Positions 1-10,545 of a stretch of DNA of 64,000 nt are shown here, in pieces. The translations under genes were made by a program, and so were the position numbers. Location of the stretch: positions 5,672,001-5,736,000 of the forward strand of contig JAHRBC010000004.1 in NCBI GenBank assembly GCA_022702545.1, in the 5' to 3' direction. The stretch is from Phycomyces nitens. Its lineage: Eukaryota > Mucoromycota > Mucoromycetes > Mucorales > Phycomycetaceae. Numbering within the stretch: the stretch's first letter is position 1; every line of letters begins with the position of its first letter. Below the pieces are notes generated by a model. It did no database searches. It was not told the origin of the DNA and was given only the letters and a program-made list of their open reading frames with translations.

Positions 1-41
1 AGGTCTACATCGCGAGAATTGGTCTATATAGATGTATTGGA

Positions 42-1670
42 TTAGAAAGCGAGATACTTATCCCAGTCCATACTTGCCTTGATGGTCTTGGATATCCTGG
101 CCATGGCAGCCTCAAGAAATAGATTGAGCAATTCACGGCTCGAGTAATAATAGGCGAATCTGCAGCACAGAAACATGATGTTGGCTGGAACCCACATGTC
201 TTGTCTTGAGTCTAGTGAAATGCTTGCTTCACCAATTGCAATATCCAGAATGTGTGCAATGTCTTCTTGACTAAACACAAGCATTTGGTCCAGCAAACAC
301 TCATCCCACACAAAGCTGTGGATGGATTCCATGAGGGCCTCGCAATTCTCTAGTTCTTCTTCTTCCCATTCACTATCACTCGATGAGTCTTCGCTGTCCT
401 GATCATTATCTGTCGACTGGCGCCTAGATGGCTGGACCACTGGGGCTTCTGTGTACTGGTTGTATCCATCAAAGGTCGTTCCATAATAAAATTCAATTGG
501 ATCTACCCATGTCGTCTTTTCTTTTGTCTCGACCCTCTTGGCCTTCTTTTCCTGTAATTTCTTGGGTTTTGGTGGCAGGGCGGGTAGGGCGGCAAGAACT
601 GCGGTACTTTCGTGCTGCATGATTCCATAGACGGACCAGCCCTTTTCTGTGAGGATATCTGTAGATGCACCATGACTCAGCAGTAGTCTCATTACCGAGG
701 TATGGCCATTGATAGCTGCCCACATTAAAGCAGACCAGCCCTCTAGGTTCCACGGTTGGTTGGTTAGTTGGTTGGTTAGTTGGCTATTTGGTATTTGGTA
801 TTTGGTATTTGTAATAAGCTTACTTTTGTCTTGGCCGTCTACTTGGGCCCCATGGTCCAAAAGTACCTTTACACAATCGAGGTGGCCAAGACAAGATGCA
901 TAGATGAGGGGAGTTGTGCCATCATCTGGATCGTCTGCCGCATTGATGTCCAGCAATGGCTTGAAAGACGGGCTAGTCAGGATTTCTTTGAGTATTTTTG
1001 CATGACCGTACGACGCAGCCCTGCTTATGGTCCTCCTCAGATTTAATTGCTCTTCACTGACTGGCTCAGGAGCTGGTATTGCCAGAGGGGGTGTGGGAAT
1101 GTCTAATTGTGTTGAGAGTGGATGTGGCCCAATAGGCTCGGTTGGCAAGGAGTAGGCAGCCCAGGCATCTATTGGAGGTGGAATCGATACTGGTGTGGAT
1201 GCCCTCTTGGATATCCTCTGGGCTGCTGCGGGTGAGACCTGGGAGGCTGGTGAGCTAGAGTATGCGGGCAGAGACGATGTGGATTCTCGACGGGATTCTG
1301 GTGAATAAGGCAAGGTGACCTGGAATCGCTCTGGCTGCTTGGCAGCATTCATCTTGTTCAGCATGGATGAAAATTCCTGGAAACTATCGGCAATTCTTGC
1401 TGACAATTCTTGTGGGTGTATGCCGTCATGTGGTGTGCGTTGGTGAGGAAAGGCTGTAGAGGGAGATCGCCATGGAGTGGTTGGCTGTGATATTGTGGTC
1501 GAGCCATTGGTCCGTCTGTTTGGAAGGGCTGGTTGAGAGGGAATGGTGACCGAGAGGACAGAATATGAACGTTGGGCAGTTAGCATATGTCTTGGACTCT
1601 TTATTGCTGTATTGTTATTATTATTATTCATATTAATATTATTATTAGTAAGCTTGTGGTGTTCGGGCAT
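42..1670 (-). CDS. Ankyrin-repeat protein with low-complexity N-terminus
   Basis: The frame from the ATG at 1670 to 42 is open throughout, but contains an 81-nt GT-AG intron (743-823) whose length is a multiple of three and which has no stop. Removing it restores a standard ankyrin junction (GQDK-KGWSALMWA), giving 515 aa. The N-terminus is Asn-, Ser- and Pro-rich, with a poly-Asn run. Ankyrin repeats cover about residues 210-345 (patterns such as GTTPLIYASCLGHLDCVKVLL and GWSALMWAAINGHTSVMRLLL). An acidic Ser/Asp/Glu stretch follows, then a predicted helical C-terminal domain of about 100 aa that I do not recognise. Ankyrin repeats bind proteins; the partner is unknown. The intron is built of GGTT/GGTATTT repeats, so intron retention would add 27 residues without breaking the frame. 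Confidence 0.85.
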   Translation of the reverse strand: MPEHHKLTNNNINMNNNNNNTAIKSPRHMLTAQRSYSVLSVTIPSQPALPNRRTNGSTTISQPTTPWRSPSTAFPHQRTPHDGIHPQELSARIADSFQEFSSMLNKMNAAKQPERFQVTLPYSPESRRESTSSLPAYSSSPASQVSPAAAQRISKRASTPVSIPPPIDAWAAYSLPTEPIGPHPLSTQLDIPTPPLAIPAPEPVSEEQLNLRRTISRAASYGHAKILKEILTSPSFKPLLDINAADDPDDGTTPLIYASCLGHLDCVKVLLDHGAQVDGQDKSKLITNTKYQIPNSQLTNQLTNQPWNLEGWSALMWAAINGHTSVMRLLLSHGASTDILTEKGWSVYGIMQHESTAVLAALPALPPKPKKLQEKKAKRVETKEKTTWVDPIEFYYGTTFDGYNQYTEAPVVQPSRRQSTDNDQDSEDSSSDSEWEEEELENCEALMESIHSFVWDECLLDQMLVFSQEDIAHILDIAIGEASISLDSRQDMWVPANIMFLCCRFAYYYSSRELLNLFLEAAMARISKTIKASMDWDKYLAF

Positions 1671-2290
1671 TATTTATTTTTTCTGTATGGTCTTTGAAAG
1701 TAAGGAAACTCGGTATGCTTTCGAGTATGAAAAACAAAAAGGAAAGAAAGAGAGAATAGGTGGGGAAGGGTAGGTGTGGGTACTGTATTAAAAAAAAAAG
1801 TGTATGTTGGGAATTACATGGAGGTTGTCGTACGACTGGGTTACAAGACCATGGGAGATGTAAGTGGGGACCATGAGTTATCATAAAGAAGATCATGAAC
1901 TCCATCACTCTTCATTCCAACTCTGTTCTTTTGCGAATCCCAATTCCAATTGTCTGTTTAAAAATATCTGTATATTTTCAATTGATCTCGCATGGTATTT
2001 GGATCTATTGAGCTTTACTGGCGTTTTGGCCATCAAACCATTAGTATCTTACCATTTTCATATATGTTTTCCTTTCTTTCGTTAATGGTAATAAAAATCA
2101 ATCGAGATCGACAGAAGCAATCGTATTCAGTATTTGAATTACACGTGCAATTACGACAAGATATTAACTGGTTTTTTTTTGGTTGCAACCAGATTGAATG
2201 GTTGCTGAATGATGAGTAGAATGTTTATTATTATATAAATTAATAAAGTGAATGTATTTAGGGATATGCTGTATGGGATCAACCCATACT
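1671..2290. other. Intergenic, ankyrin gene / SUR7-like gene
   Basis: This AT-rich stretch lies between the 5' end of the ankyrin gene and the 3' end of the SUR7-like gene. It holds the presumed promoter of the ankyrin gene and poly-A/poly-T tracts. No further gene is visible. Confidence 0.5.
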
Positions 2291-3194
2291 CTAATACATA
2301 TTCTTGTGTTCGTAATTGTAATCGTAGTAATGAACTGGCTCTGGTGCCCGCTTTTCCCTTCGCTGAAGAGAGCTGGCAACAAAGAAGCCAAATGTGATCA
2401 ACAAACAGCCGCAACCAGCGCTGACCAGGTAGATGGAGGGACCCCAGTGGAGCGACAGACCAGCTGTCTTGCTGAGACCATTAAACAGACTAGAGTAGGA
2501 GACAATGACCAAAGCAAGGCCAGCACTACAGCATAGAGCCGCAATCAGACTAACAACAGTTCCGATGATTGGTTTGTTATTGGTCTCACGCTGATTATGT
2601 ACAAGTCCACCAACTAAACAGCAATAACGATAAACATATTAGCAACCTTTTTTTTTATCGGAAAAATTGTTGAAAAAGGAAACAAGACTTGCTCTGGTTT
2701 TCCTTGTGGAAATCAGAAATATAATAATGTTTAATACTTGCCAATAATTGAAACAAATGCCAAGATCGTAGCAGGCATGATAAAGATGTTGAACTTGTGG
2801 AGTGTAGAAATATCTTCCAGCTGAGCAAGAATGGTAGAGTCAGTCAGGTTACCAGACGAGCCTGAATTCATGATGCTAATTTGGCTGCTATCTATTTATT
2901 TTTTTAAACGAGAGGGTTAATTGATGATTTAATGGATTACTGGGCACTATTTAACCTACCCAGAGCATAGCCTAGTTTAGGGTCAAGACATCCTGATCGT
3001 GCGCCATCTACATAGAGGCAGGAATTGTAGAGTCCGTATCGAACGGATGAGCTGGTGGTCGACTGATCCAGGCGTGCGAAATATATATCTGGAAGGATAG
3101 TAGAGTTGAATGTAGTTCCCAGGTTGGCTACAAGCAAGGCCCCCAGTGCCAAGGTTGAAAATAAAACTGCTGCAGAGTGTGGTTGGAGAAACAT
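2291..3194 (-). CDS. SUR7/PalI-like four-TM membrane protein
   Basis: Three exons: 3194-2960, 2891-2742 and 2613-2291 (708 nt, 235 aa). The layout fits the SUR7/PalI (Rim9) family. A first TM lies near residues 8-28 (AVLFSTLALGALLVA) and is followed by an extracellular loop with paired cysteines (SCLYVDGARSGC). Three further hydrophobic segments are IFIMPATILAFVSIIVGG, the stretch around VVSLIAALCCSAGLALVIVSY, and the stretch around YLVSAGCGCLLITFGFFVA. The tail is short and Tyr-rich. Members sit in the plasma membrane (eisosomes, or pH sensing for PalI); which role applies here is not known. The second intron has a GC-AG boundary: donor GCAAGT at 2741 keeps the frame, while the nearby GT would not. 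The gene is head-to-head with the truncated DPH1 copy, about 200 bp apart. Confidence 0.8.
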
Positions 3195-3400
3195 GCCAGG
3201 ACAATACAGCTTTTGAGAGATAAAGTATAGTATAGTATAGTAATGAATGAAAAAGAGGAGAAGTTGGCAAAGAAAGGTTGGAGAAGTATCAAAGGTGTCG
3301 ATCCTTCTAGTCTTTATATTGGACAAATTAACGTGTAACATTAAGCAATTTAGATACCACAAGCTGTAAATTGGCAGGTTACGAGCCAAAATAATCAAGG

Positions 3401-4337
3401 TATTTGATATTGTTTAATTGAGGCAAGTGATTAACAGGCAAATTAGCTATATTGGTGATGGCCGATTCCATCTAGAGTCCATCATGATACAGAATCCCGA
3501 TATTCCTGCTTTCCAGTAAGTCTAATCTTCTCAATTCCCACTGTGTTGACTTGTTTAAAGGTACGATCCATACGGAAAGACCTTTACTCGCGAACGTTAT
3601 GACCATGCCGAGATGCATTCCCTCAGAAAGCATGCAATTCAGGTTGGAAAACAGGCAAAGAGGTACGGTCTGATCTTGGGTACACTTGGCAGACAAGGTA
3701 AACCCCAGGTGATGGAGTACCTGGAAAAGACCATTAGGGATGCTGGGAAATCATCGGTTGTTGTCTTGCTATCCGAGATATTCCCCGGAAAACTGGCTCA
3801 ATTCGAAGATGTTGACGCGTAGGTTGCTTGTCTTTTCGATTCCTTTCAAACTGACACTTTACAAACCCAACAAATAGCTGGATCCAGATCGCCTGTCCTC
3901 GCCTGTCGATTGACTGGGGGTACGCATTCCCAAAACCTCTTTTGACGCCCTACGAGGCATCAATCGCCCTTGGAAAGGCGGAATGGCAAGAAGTGTACCC
4001 GATGGACTTTTATGCCAATGACAGTTTGGGTCCCTGGACACCCAACCACGGACGGAACGTAACTCGGTCTGCAAGAAAAAAGCCAGATATTGTGCAAGCT
4101 ACAAAATAAGGAGAAAAGAAATAACTTGTGTAATCTAGCAGAGGGCTACACAAGAAAAAAATATATAAAAAAATGAACCTATTAATGGGATTTGTGAACC
4201 ACTTTGTATACCTTCTACACTTGGCTAAAATACACTTCTTTTCCAATTATCATCCTGTTACTTGAATTCTAGGGACAAAAATCTAGAGTTTATTATCGAA
4301 TAAAGAATAGGATTTCAATAGGACTATTAATATAATG
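3401..4337. repeat. Left arm of 937-bp inverted repeat
   Basis: This arm is the reverse complement of 5992-6928. Compared base by base, the two arms have equal length and differ at two positions only (3662 vs 6667, 4323 vs 6006), without indels. It starts inside what corresponds to intron 7 of DPH1, includes exons 8-10 with their introns, and runs about 230 nt past the stop codon. Confidence 0.97.
3438..4109 (+). pseudogene. Truncated inverted copy of DPH1 (3' part)
   Basis: This is the mirror of DPH1 exons 8 to 10: 3438-3515, 3561-3818 and 3878-4109, with stop TAA at 4107. It would encode roughly residues 243-431 of the 431-residue enzyme, with one Arg for Lys change at 3662. It lacks the first seven exons, and with them two of the three cysteines that hold the radical [4Fe-4S] cluster (equivalents of C129 and C231). 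It has no start of its own near the breakpoint. The introns are as well conserved as the exons, which argues for a very recent duplication. It is read toward the intact gene, so transcription through both arms would make self-complementary RNA. I call it a partial pseudogene. Confidence 0.9.
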
Positions 4338-5991
4338 TGAAACAGGTACCTCAAATGCTAGTTATAATGATAAAAGACTAGCCATGGTTACAATAGAATT
4401 TATTGTAACGTAATGGTGAATGCCATGCAGTAATAGACATACAATGAGAGATTAAAACCACCTTTCTTTTAAACCTAATTTTTTAAACATATAATTTCTT
4501 CTCCGTCTTCCGAGGTAAAATTACCTGTCGTTATTTATCAAATAACCAAAGGACTAACACAGTACAACCTTTGGCTCAAAATAATAATAATAATAATAAT
4601 AAAAAGAGAATGTTTGAAAATATTACATGTGCAATAGTTTTATATGAGAGTATCATGAATGTCAATAGTTATCTTTGGATTAGCTGACACTAAATCAGCC
4701 GATTTATTATAAAAAGGCTACTTTACAAGAAAACCAGCTCACAAAAGAGAACCAAGGATCTTGGTGCTTATGTTTATTGAACAAGGCCAATAAGAGATAC
4801 AATCTTGGCCTTGAGAAGAAGAAAAGTACTGGTGCAATACTTTACCTGTTTTTAACTTTGCTATACTGCTCTTTTGGTGTCTTTTACCCAGATGCAACCA
4901 AGAGAATACAGTTTGGTATATGAAATTCGGACAGTTTATCAAAATTTCCAAATCAGTAAATAACGTAGATTTAGCAAAAAAAATGTAAAGATGAGCATCT
5001 TGATAATTTATTAAATTATTTGTCCTCATGTTCTTGTATCTTTGTAAAAATAAAAACTAGGGAAATTAAAAGGTTAGAACCTGGTAAAATGATATTATTA
5101 AAGGCTAATCCAACTTTTATTATCGATTATGTAGTTACAAGATCGTTTTTTTTTCTGTAATTTCAAGCTTTTCATGGTATTTATTACTGGGTATATAAGC
5201 TTGAAGAATTGTTTTGGACTAGTTGAATATTGCAATGGTGATAAAGTGTGATATTCAACGTACCTGGCCATCTGGTGCAATTGTCACTTGGTGGTTTGCA
5301 GAGGATATTAATGAAATATTAAATAACAAATTATTTTCATAATCACAGATAATTTCTTGTAGAATAATTGAAATTCGTGTGTAGGCAGATTATTTGGAAT
5401 ATTTTGTACTATATCAAGCTACTCTTGCTATGTTTCTTTTGTAGAATTGGTACTTTTGAATACATTAATCATTTTTGAGCTTGCCACTTTCTAATTGACT
5501 ATAGTTTAACTGAACAAGAGACTGATTTGCGATTCGATTTTTTAGAAATTGATGAGATTTCTAATAGAAAGAATACAATTAACATTCATTTATTTTGGTA
5601 GCACCCCCTTTTTTCATCTTTACACTAAAATATTAATATCAGTAGCTTTACAATAGTTAAAAACAGTCCATTTTGCTTACCCCAGCTAATCTGAGCCTTT
5701 CTGCAATATTTTGAAAAAATGGCTACTACTGGTTCGGTTGGATTTTATTATCAAACCAAATTGATATCTATTAGTGATTTACCAAAGCAAAAGTGTTTTC
5801 TTTTTATCAATACTTTGATACAACTGAACGCCTGAATGTTTATTGTAACCCCTTGGATTTATTTTTATTTTTATTAATAATATTTTTTTAATAATTTATA
5901 AAATACTCCTAATAAAAACATTTTTGTATAACAATTGTTCGAGTATTCCAACATTAAAATTGTAGAGTGATTGTACAATAAAGTATAGTTG
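4338..5991. other. AT-rich spacer between inverted-repeat arms
   Basis: About 1.65 kb of AT-rich DNA separates the two arms. It has an (ATA)n tract near 4580. No open reading frame looks coding, and I see no recognisable transposase or terminal repeats. It would form the loop of any hairpin made by the arms. Confidence 0.6.
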
Positions 5992-6928
5992 CATTATATT
6001 AATAGACCTATTGAAATCCTATTCTTTATTCGATAATAAACTCTAGATTTTTGTCCCTAGAATTCAAGTAACAGGATGATAATTGGAAAAGAAGTGTATT
6101 TTAGCCAAGTGTAGAAGGTATACAAAGTGGTTCACAAATCCCATTAATAGGTTCATTTTTTTATATATTTTTTTCTTGTGTAGCCCTCTGCTAGATTACA
6201 CAAGTTATTTCTTTTCTCCTTATTTTGTAGCTTGCACAATATCTGGCTTTTTTCTTGCAGACCGAGTTACGTTCCGTCCGTGGTTGGGTGTCCAGGGACC
6301 CAAACTGTCATTGGCATAAAAGTCCATCGGGTACACTTCTTGCCATTCCGCCTTTCCAAGGGCGATTGATGCCTCGTAGGGCGTCAAAAGAGGTTTTGGG
6401 AATGCGTACCCCCAGTCAATCGACAGGCGAGGACAGGCGATCTGGATCCAGCTATTTGTTGGGTTTGTAAAGTGTCAGTTTGAAAGGAATCGAAAAGACA
6501 AGCAACCTACGCGTCAACATCTTCGAATTGAGCCAGTTTTCCGGGGAATATCTCGGATAGCAAGACAACAACCGATGATTTCCCAGCATCCCTAATGGTC
6601 TTTTCCAGGTACTCCATCACCTGGGGTTTGCCTTGTCTGCCAAGTGTACCCAAGATCAGACCGTACTTCTTTGCCTGTTTTCCAACCTGAATTGCATGCT
6701 TTCTGAGGGAATGCATCTCGGCATGGTCATAACGTTCGCGAGTAAAGGTCTTTCCGTATGGATCGTACCTTTAAACAAGTCAACACAGTGGGAATTGAGA
6801 AGATTAGACTTACTGGAAAGCAGGAATATCGGGATTCTGTATCATGATGGACTCTAGATGGAATCGGCCATCACCAATATAGCTAATTTGCCTGTTAATC
6901 ACTTGCCTCAATTAAACAATATCAAATA
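5992..6928. repeat. Right arm of 937-bp inverted repeat
   Basis: This arm is the reverse complement of 3401-4337. Its outer edge (6928) lies in intron 7 of DPH1, 10 nt inside the donor site. Its inner edge lies about 230 nt downstream of the DPH1 stop codon. It contains the native exons 8-10. Confidence 0.97.
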
Positions 6929-8037
6929 TCCCACTCACATAATAGCCTCAAAGCCTGGTAACTTTGGTGAAGTGCAACCAAGAATCTCACCAGGAGACAA
7001 GGGCTTCGATTGCGGTATCAACATATCATAGTCTGTCTTCAAGGCTTCTCGGGATGCCTATTACCATTTAGTTCCACCATCAAATCATCCCAAGATCCTA
7101 TACCTGTAATGCAGTGGCGAATTGAATTGTGCCCACCAAAACAATCTTCTTTCCAAGTTCAAAATTCTTCTTGATGGTCTCAATAAAGTGTGCAGTGTCA
7201 ATTCCAATGTCCACAAAGACATAGAGAGTATTGATAGGTGTCACATCCACAGGTACTAAAGTATGGACATGCGTTGCCCTTTTTTAGTCATATTCACATA
7301 TGCACAAGATCCCTTGTATTAATTACACATCTTCCTTACCCAGACAACTGTGGCCATAATGGATCAAGAAATCACAGCCTAGGGCCCGTGCAGTATAGTC
7401 GTCTATACAGCAGGCACCGTATGTGACATCACCCATGATCAAGGTCTCGGCATCGCAGAATCTATTTGTGTCCCATATCTTAGCAATCGATTCTTGATTT
7501 GAGCATCTAAAAAGCATATTACACTTCAAGGATGTCTGAAATCAGACAGGCAAACATCAACAGTCCCTCTGGCAATTGAAGAGCGACTAGTATTTTTGGA
7601 ATTCTTGCTTATTGAGTCAAAACGACTCTTGCTTTGTCCTATCCATTTTCCCAATACCTTTCTTTGCTCCTGCCTTTCTCACTCTCCACACAGTCTTGTG
7701 GATCTCAAAGTTATAGTTTGAAGGAATCTATTACAAATGTCAATTATAATCATGTGGTCCATGAAAAAATAAGGAGCCTTACTTGCTCAATAGACTTGTT
7801 CAGCAAAGGATCGTTGAGGATCTCATCAGGCACTTGATTAGCAACCCTGTTTGTTCTTGGTCGACTGGATTCTTTATTTTAGATCCAATTAGATTAACTT
7901 GCAACCACTAGAACCAATGACTCACTCGCAAATCCAACAGCCCCATCTTCAATTGAAGGCTCATTATCTCCTGCGGCTGTCTTTTTTGCACGACCAACAA
8001 AACGCTTTCTTGGCTTCTCCACTTGTTGTGTGTCCAT
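6220..8037 (-). CDS. DPH1: Diphthamide synthase subunit DPH1
   Basis: Ten exons: 8037-7926, 7871-7783, 7727-7658, 7586-7523, 7461-7340, 7255-7104, 7057-6939, 6891-6814, 6768-6511 and 6451-6220 (1296 nt, 431 aa). The product resembles Dph1 of the Dph1-Dph2 radical enzyme. With S-adenosylmethionine, that enzyme adds the 3-amino-3-carboxypropyl group to the conserved histidine of elongation factor 2, the first step of diphthamide synthesis in the cytosol. Visible motifs are [19 protein letters not shown] (cluster Cys near residue 129), [10 protein letters not shown] (near 231) and [15 protein letters not shown] (near 361). I chose the ATG at 8037 because the product then begins with the usual basic RKRFVGR segment. 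The 3' half is duplicated in inverted orientation to the left. A 174-bp gap separates it from divergent COX15. Confidence 0.95.
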
Positions 8038-8211
8038 GGTTAGAGAGTTTGAGTCAAAACCAACTTTCACTTTAAACGGGGAAAGTCGGTCGGTTGTCAA
8101 AGCCACCTAAACTCCTAAAATAGGAATACATTTCAAAGACTAACAAAAGAAAAATCGACCCACCCTTGTCCCAGACGTTGTTTTAAAACATTCCCCACTC
8201 TGTTGATTGCA
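8038..8211. promoter_or_regulatory. Shared divergent promoter DPH1/COX15
   Basis: Only 174 bp separate the two divergent start codons, so both core promoters must lie here or overlap the 5' UTRs. I see no clear TATA box. Confidence 0.55.
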
Positions 8212-9796
8212 ATGCTTTCAGGAACGCTACGAAGACTAACAGGGTTGCCAAAACCAAATGTACTTGCCCGAGCAGGATTGCAATGTCAGCGTACGATTGT
8301 CACAAAGTATGCCTTGAACGCATCCAAGGCCCGCTCAGTCCTTGTTCAGCCAACCCTAGTGTCTCGGTTGCCGACAAGTGTTATTTCAAAGAGATTTGGA
8401 TCCACTGTAGCCCCAGCTGCTTCCCAGACTGTAGCTGAGGTGGCCAAGGAGGTTGTTACGCGTCCTGTGGTGGCATATTGGCTTTATTTCAATGCCGGTC
8501 TTATCTATGCCATTGTGGTAGTAGGCGGCCTGACACGTTTGACAGAGAGTGGGTTGTCGATTACAGAATGGAATGTTATTTCGGGTATGAAGCCCCCTCG
8601 CTCTGACCAGGAATGGGTCGATGAATTCAACAAATACAAGCAATTCCCAGAATACAAAATGTAAGGCTGAGTCTTCTTTTTGGATTATTTAGAGAAATGG
8701 AATCAAAAGAAGGGAGAGAAGATCGGGAAGAGTAGAAGAAGTATATTGACCCCTCGGCTGCTTTGGATCTTGTTAGTCTGAACCGCCACATGACATTGGA
8801 AGAGTTCAAGAAGATCTTTTACTGGGAATGGTCTCACCGTATGATTGGACGCTTCATTGGTGCCTCCTTTATCCTTCCTGGCCTTTTCTTTGCCTCTCGT
8901 GGCTATATGAACAAGCGTGTTATGAAGCAGACATTTGGAATTTCTTGTTTGTTGGGATTCCAGGTAATTGTTATAGCTGTTTGGATTATATATATATATA
9001 TATACTGATCCATTGTTGAATAGGGATTCATGGGATGGTACATGGTCCAGTCTGGTCTGTCTCAGGCATTGCTAGAGAAGCCTGGAGCTGTTCCTCGTGT
9101 GAGTCAATATCGATTGACAGCACATTTGGCCACTGCAATTCTGATCTATGGTACAACCATCTTCTCTGCGGCTGATATCCTTAGACGCCACAAGCTGGCT
9201 ACTGGAACATTCCCTGAAAAGGCAGCATCGTTGCTCAACAGCCCTCTGTTGAAGCGATTCCGTATCATGTCCCACTCAATTGGAAGCCTGATCTTGATTA
9301 CTGTCATGTCGGGTGGATTGGTGGCAGGTCTGGACGCTGGTTTGATCTATAATGAATACCCTTACATGGGTAACGGAATCATTCCTCCTACTTCTGAGCT
9401 CTGGTCCGATGATTATGTCAAACCACAAGATAATGGCAAATGGCGCAACTTGCTCGAGAACCCCACAACTGTTCAGTTTGATCATCGTACTTTGGTAATA
9501 TTTTTTTTAAAAAATATATATAAAGACAATCTCTAACTTCTTTATTGTAGGCCGAAACAACTGCCATTGCTGCCACTGCTCTGTGGTGCTACTCTCGCCG
9601 CCTTCCATTGCCAAAGAATGCTCGTCTGGCCATCAATACCATGATGGGCGCTGTTGTTATCCAGGTCACTCTTGGCATTTCCACCTTGATCTACATGGTA
9701 CCCATTGAACTTGCTGCTGCACATCAGGCAGGTGCCATGGCTCTGCTCACATCCAACTTTTGGTTGATCCATGCCCTTCGAAGAGTGCCATTGTAA
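8212..9796 (+). CDS. COX15: Heme A synthase COX15
   Basis: Four exons: 8212-8660, 8777-8963, 9024-9494 and 9551-9796 (1353 nt, 450 aa). Cox15 hydroxylates heme O to heme A in the inner mitochondrial membrane for cytochrome c oxidase. The first ~85 residues are basic and Ser/Ala-rich, as expected for a mitochondrial presequence. Next come WLYFNAGLIYAIVVVGGLTR with LTESGLSITEWNVISGMKPP, then EWSHRMIGRFIG (conserved His), GWYMVQSGL, RLTAHLATAIL, FDHRTLA and AAHQAGAMALL. These His-containing helices are the two four-helix halves of the family. I start at the ATG at 8212; the upstream TTG in the same frame is not a likely start. Confidence 0.96.
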
Positions 9797-9919
9797 ACAA
9801 GTTTATTCTTTGATAGATATATAAAAAAAGTACATGCTTATTTTTGGGCTATAAAACATAGAATACCAGTACATTTTAAAAGAATAGAAGGACTACATAT
9901 ATCATGGTTTTTTTTTGTT

Positions 9920-10129
9920 TTAATCTTGGCGAGGCTTTCCTCGAAATACTGGTATATGGCAGATACAGATCTTTTTACCACATTCGCCCCAAGTATAGCC
10001 ATCAAGGATACAATAGACGACACAATCCTTGCTATCCCGGCATTTGCCATGCGGATTGTTGATTGCCGGGAGCGCAATTACAGACAGTACAAGAGACATC
10101 AAGAGGCAGAGTAGGAAGAAACACTTCAT
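9920..10129 (-). CDS. Small secreted cysteine-rich peptide, defensin-like (CS-alpha-beta pattern)
   Basis: An intronless 69-aa ORF. Residues 1-19 form a clear signal peptide (MKCFFLLCLLMSLVLSVIA). The mature part of about 50 aa holds six cysteines spaced C-x5-C-x3-C-x9-C-x4-C-x1-C, with a Gly two residues before the fourth Cys (GEC) and a final CIC. That is the CS-alpha-beta defensin pattern, and the mature part is cationic. Peptides of this fold in fungi, plants and invertebrates are usually antimicrobial; a signalling role is also possible. A TATA box lies about 50 nt upstream. The 3' end is 123 bp from the convergent COX15 stop. The function is inferred from the cysteine pattern only. Confidence 0.78.
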   Translation of the reverse strand: MKCFFLLCLLMSLVLSVIALPAINNPHGKCRDSKDCVVYCILDGYTWGECGKKICICHIPVFRGKPRQD

Positions 10130-10545
10130 AAGATTTATAGTAGAGGTTGTAAAGAGTCGCGTTTGTTAAGCATGGCTTTTATATAGGATTTGCAAAGAAA
10201 AACAAGGAGTCTATTTTATTTTTTAATAAAGTTGCAAGGTTGTTAACTTTGGATACTTCTTTCAAGAACGCGTCTATGTTTTACTCCTTGCCGTAACATT
10301 GTCTATTTCTAAACATCTAAAAAAAAACGCACACACACACACTTTCTATATAACCCCTTTACTGCTTTTGTGATATCTATACTTGTATGATTTTCAATCA
10401 ATATTAATTGATTCCACGTGTATTGGACCAAAACACATACATTGAACATTATTTTACGAATTGTACTTTATTGAAAACAAAAAAGAATTAAAGAAAACGC
10501 ACAAGGGGTAGAAATCTTTTTGTTCTTTTTTCAAGACCTATGAAT
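10130..10545. other. Intergenic, P0 3' region / peptide promoter
   Basis: It contains the promoter of the small peptide gene and the 3' flank of the P0 gene, plus a CA repeat near 10330. No gene is seen. Confidence 0.5.
10177..10185 (-). promoter_or_regulatory. TATA box of the defensin-like gene
   Basis: On the minus strand TATATAAAA occurs about 48 nt upstream of the ATG at 10129, a position that allows only a very short 5' UTR. Confidence 0.6.

Noticed and set aside
4739..5280. ORFs in the spacer of the inverted repeat
   Set aside because: AT-driven composition with no start context and no similarity to known proteins.
8203..8211. Extended COX15 start three codons upstream
   Set aside because: That codon is TTG. 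The first ATG in frame is at 8212.
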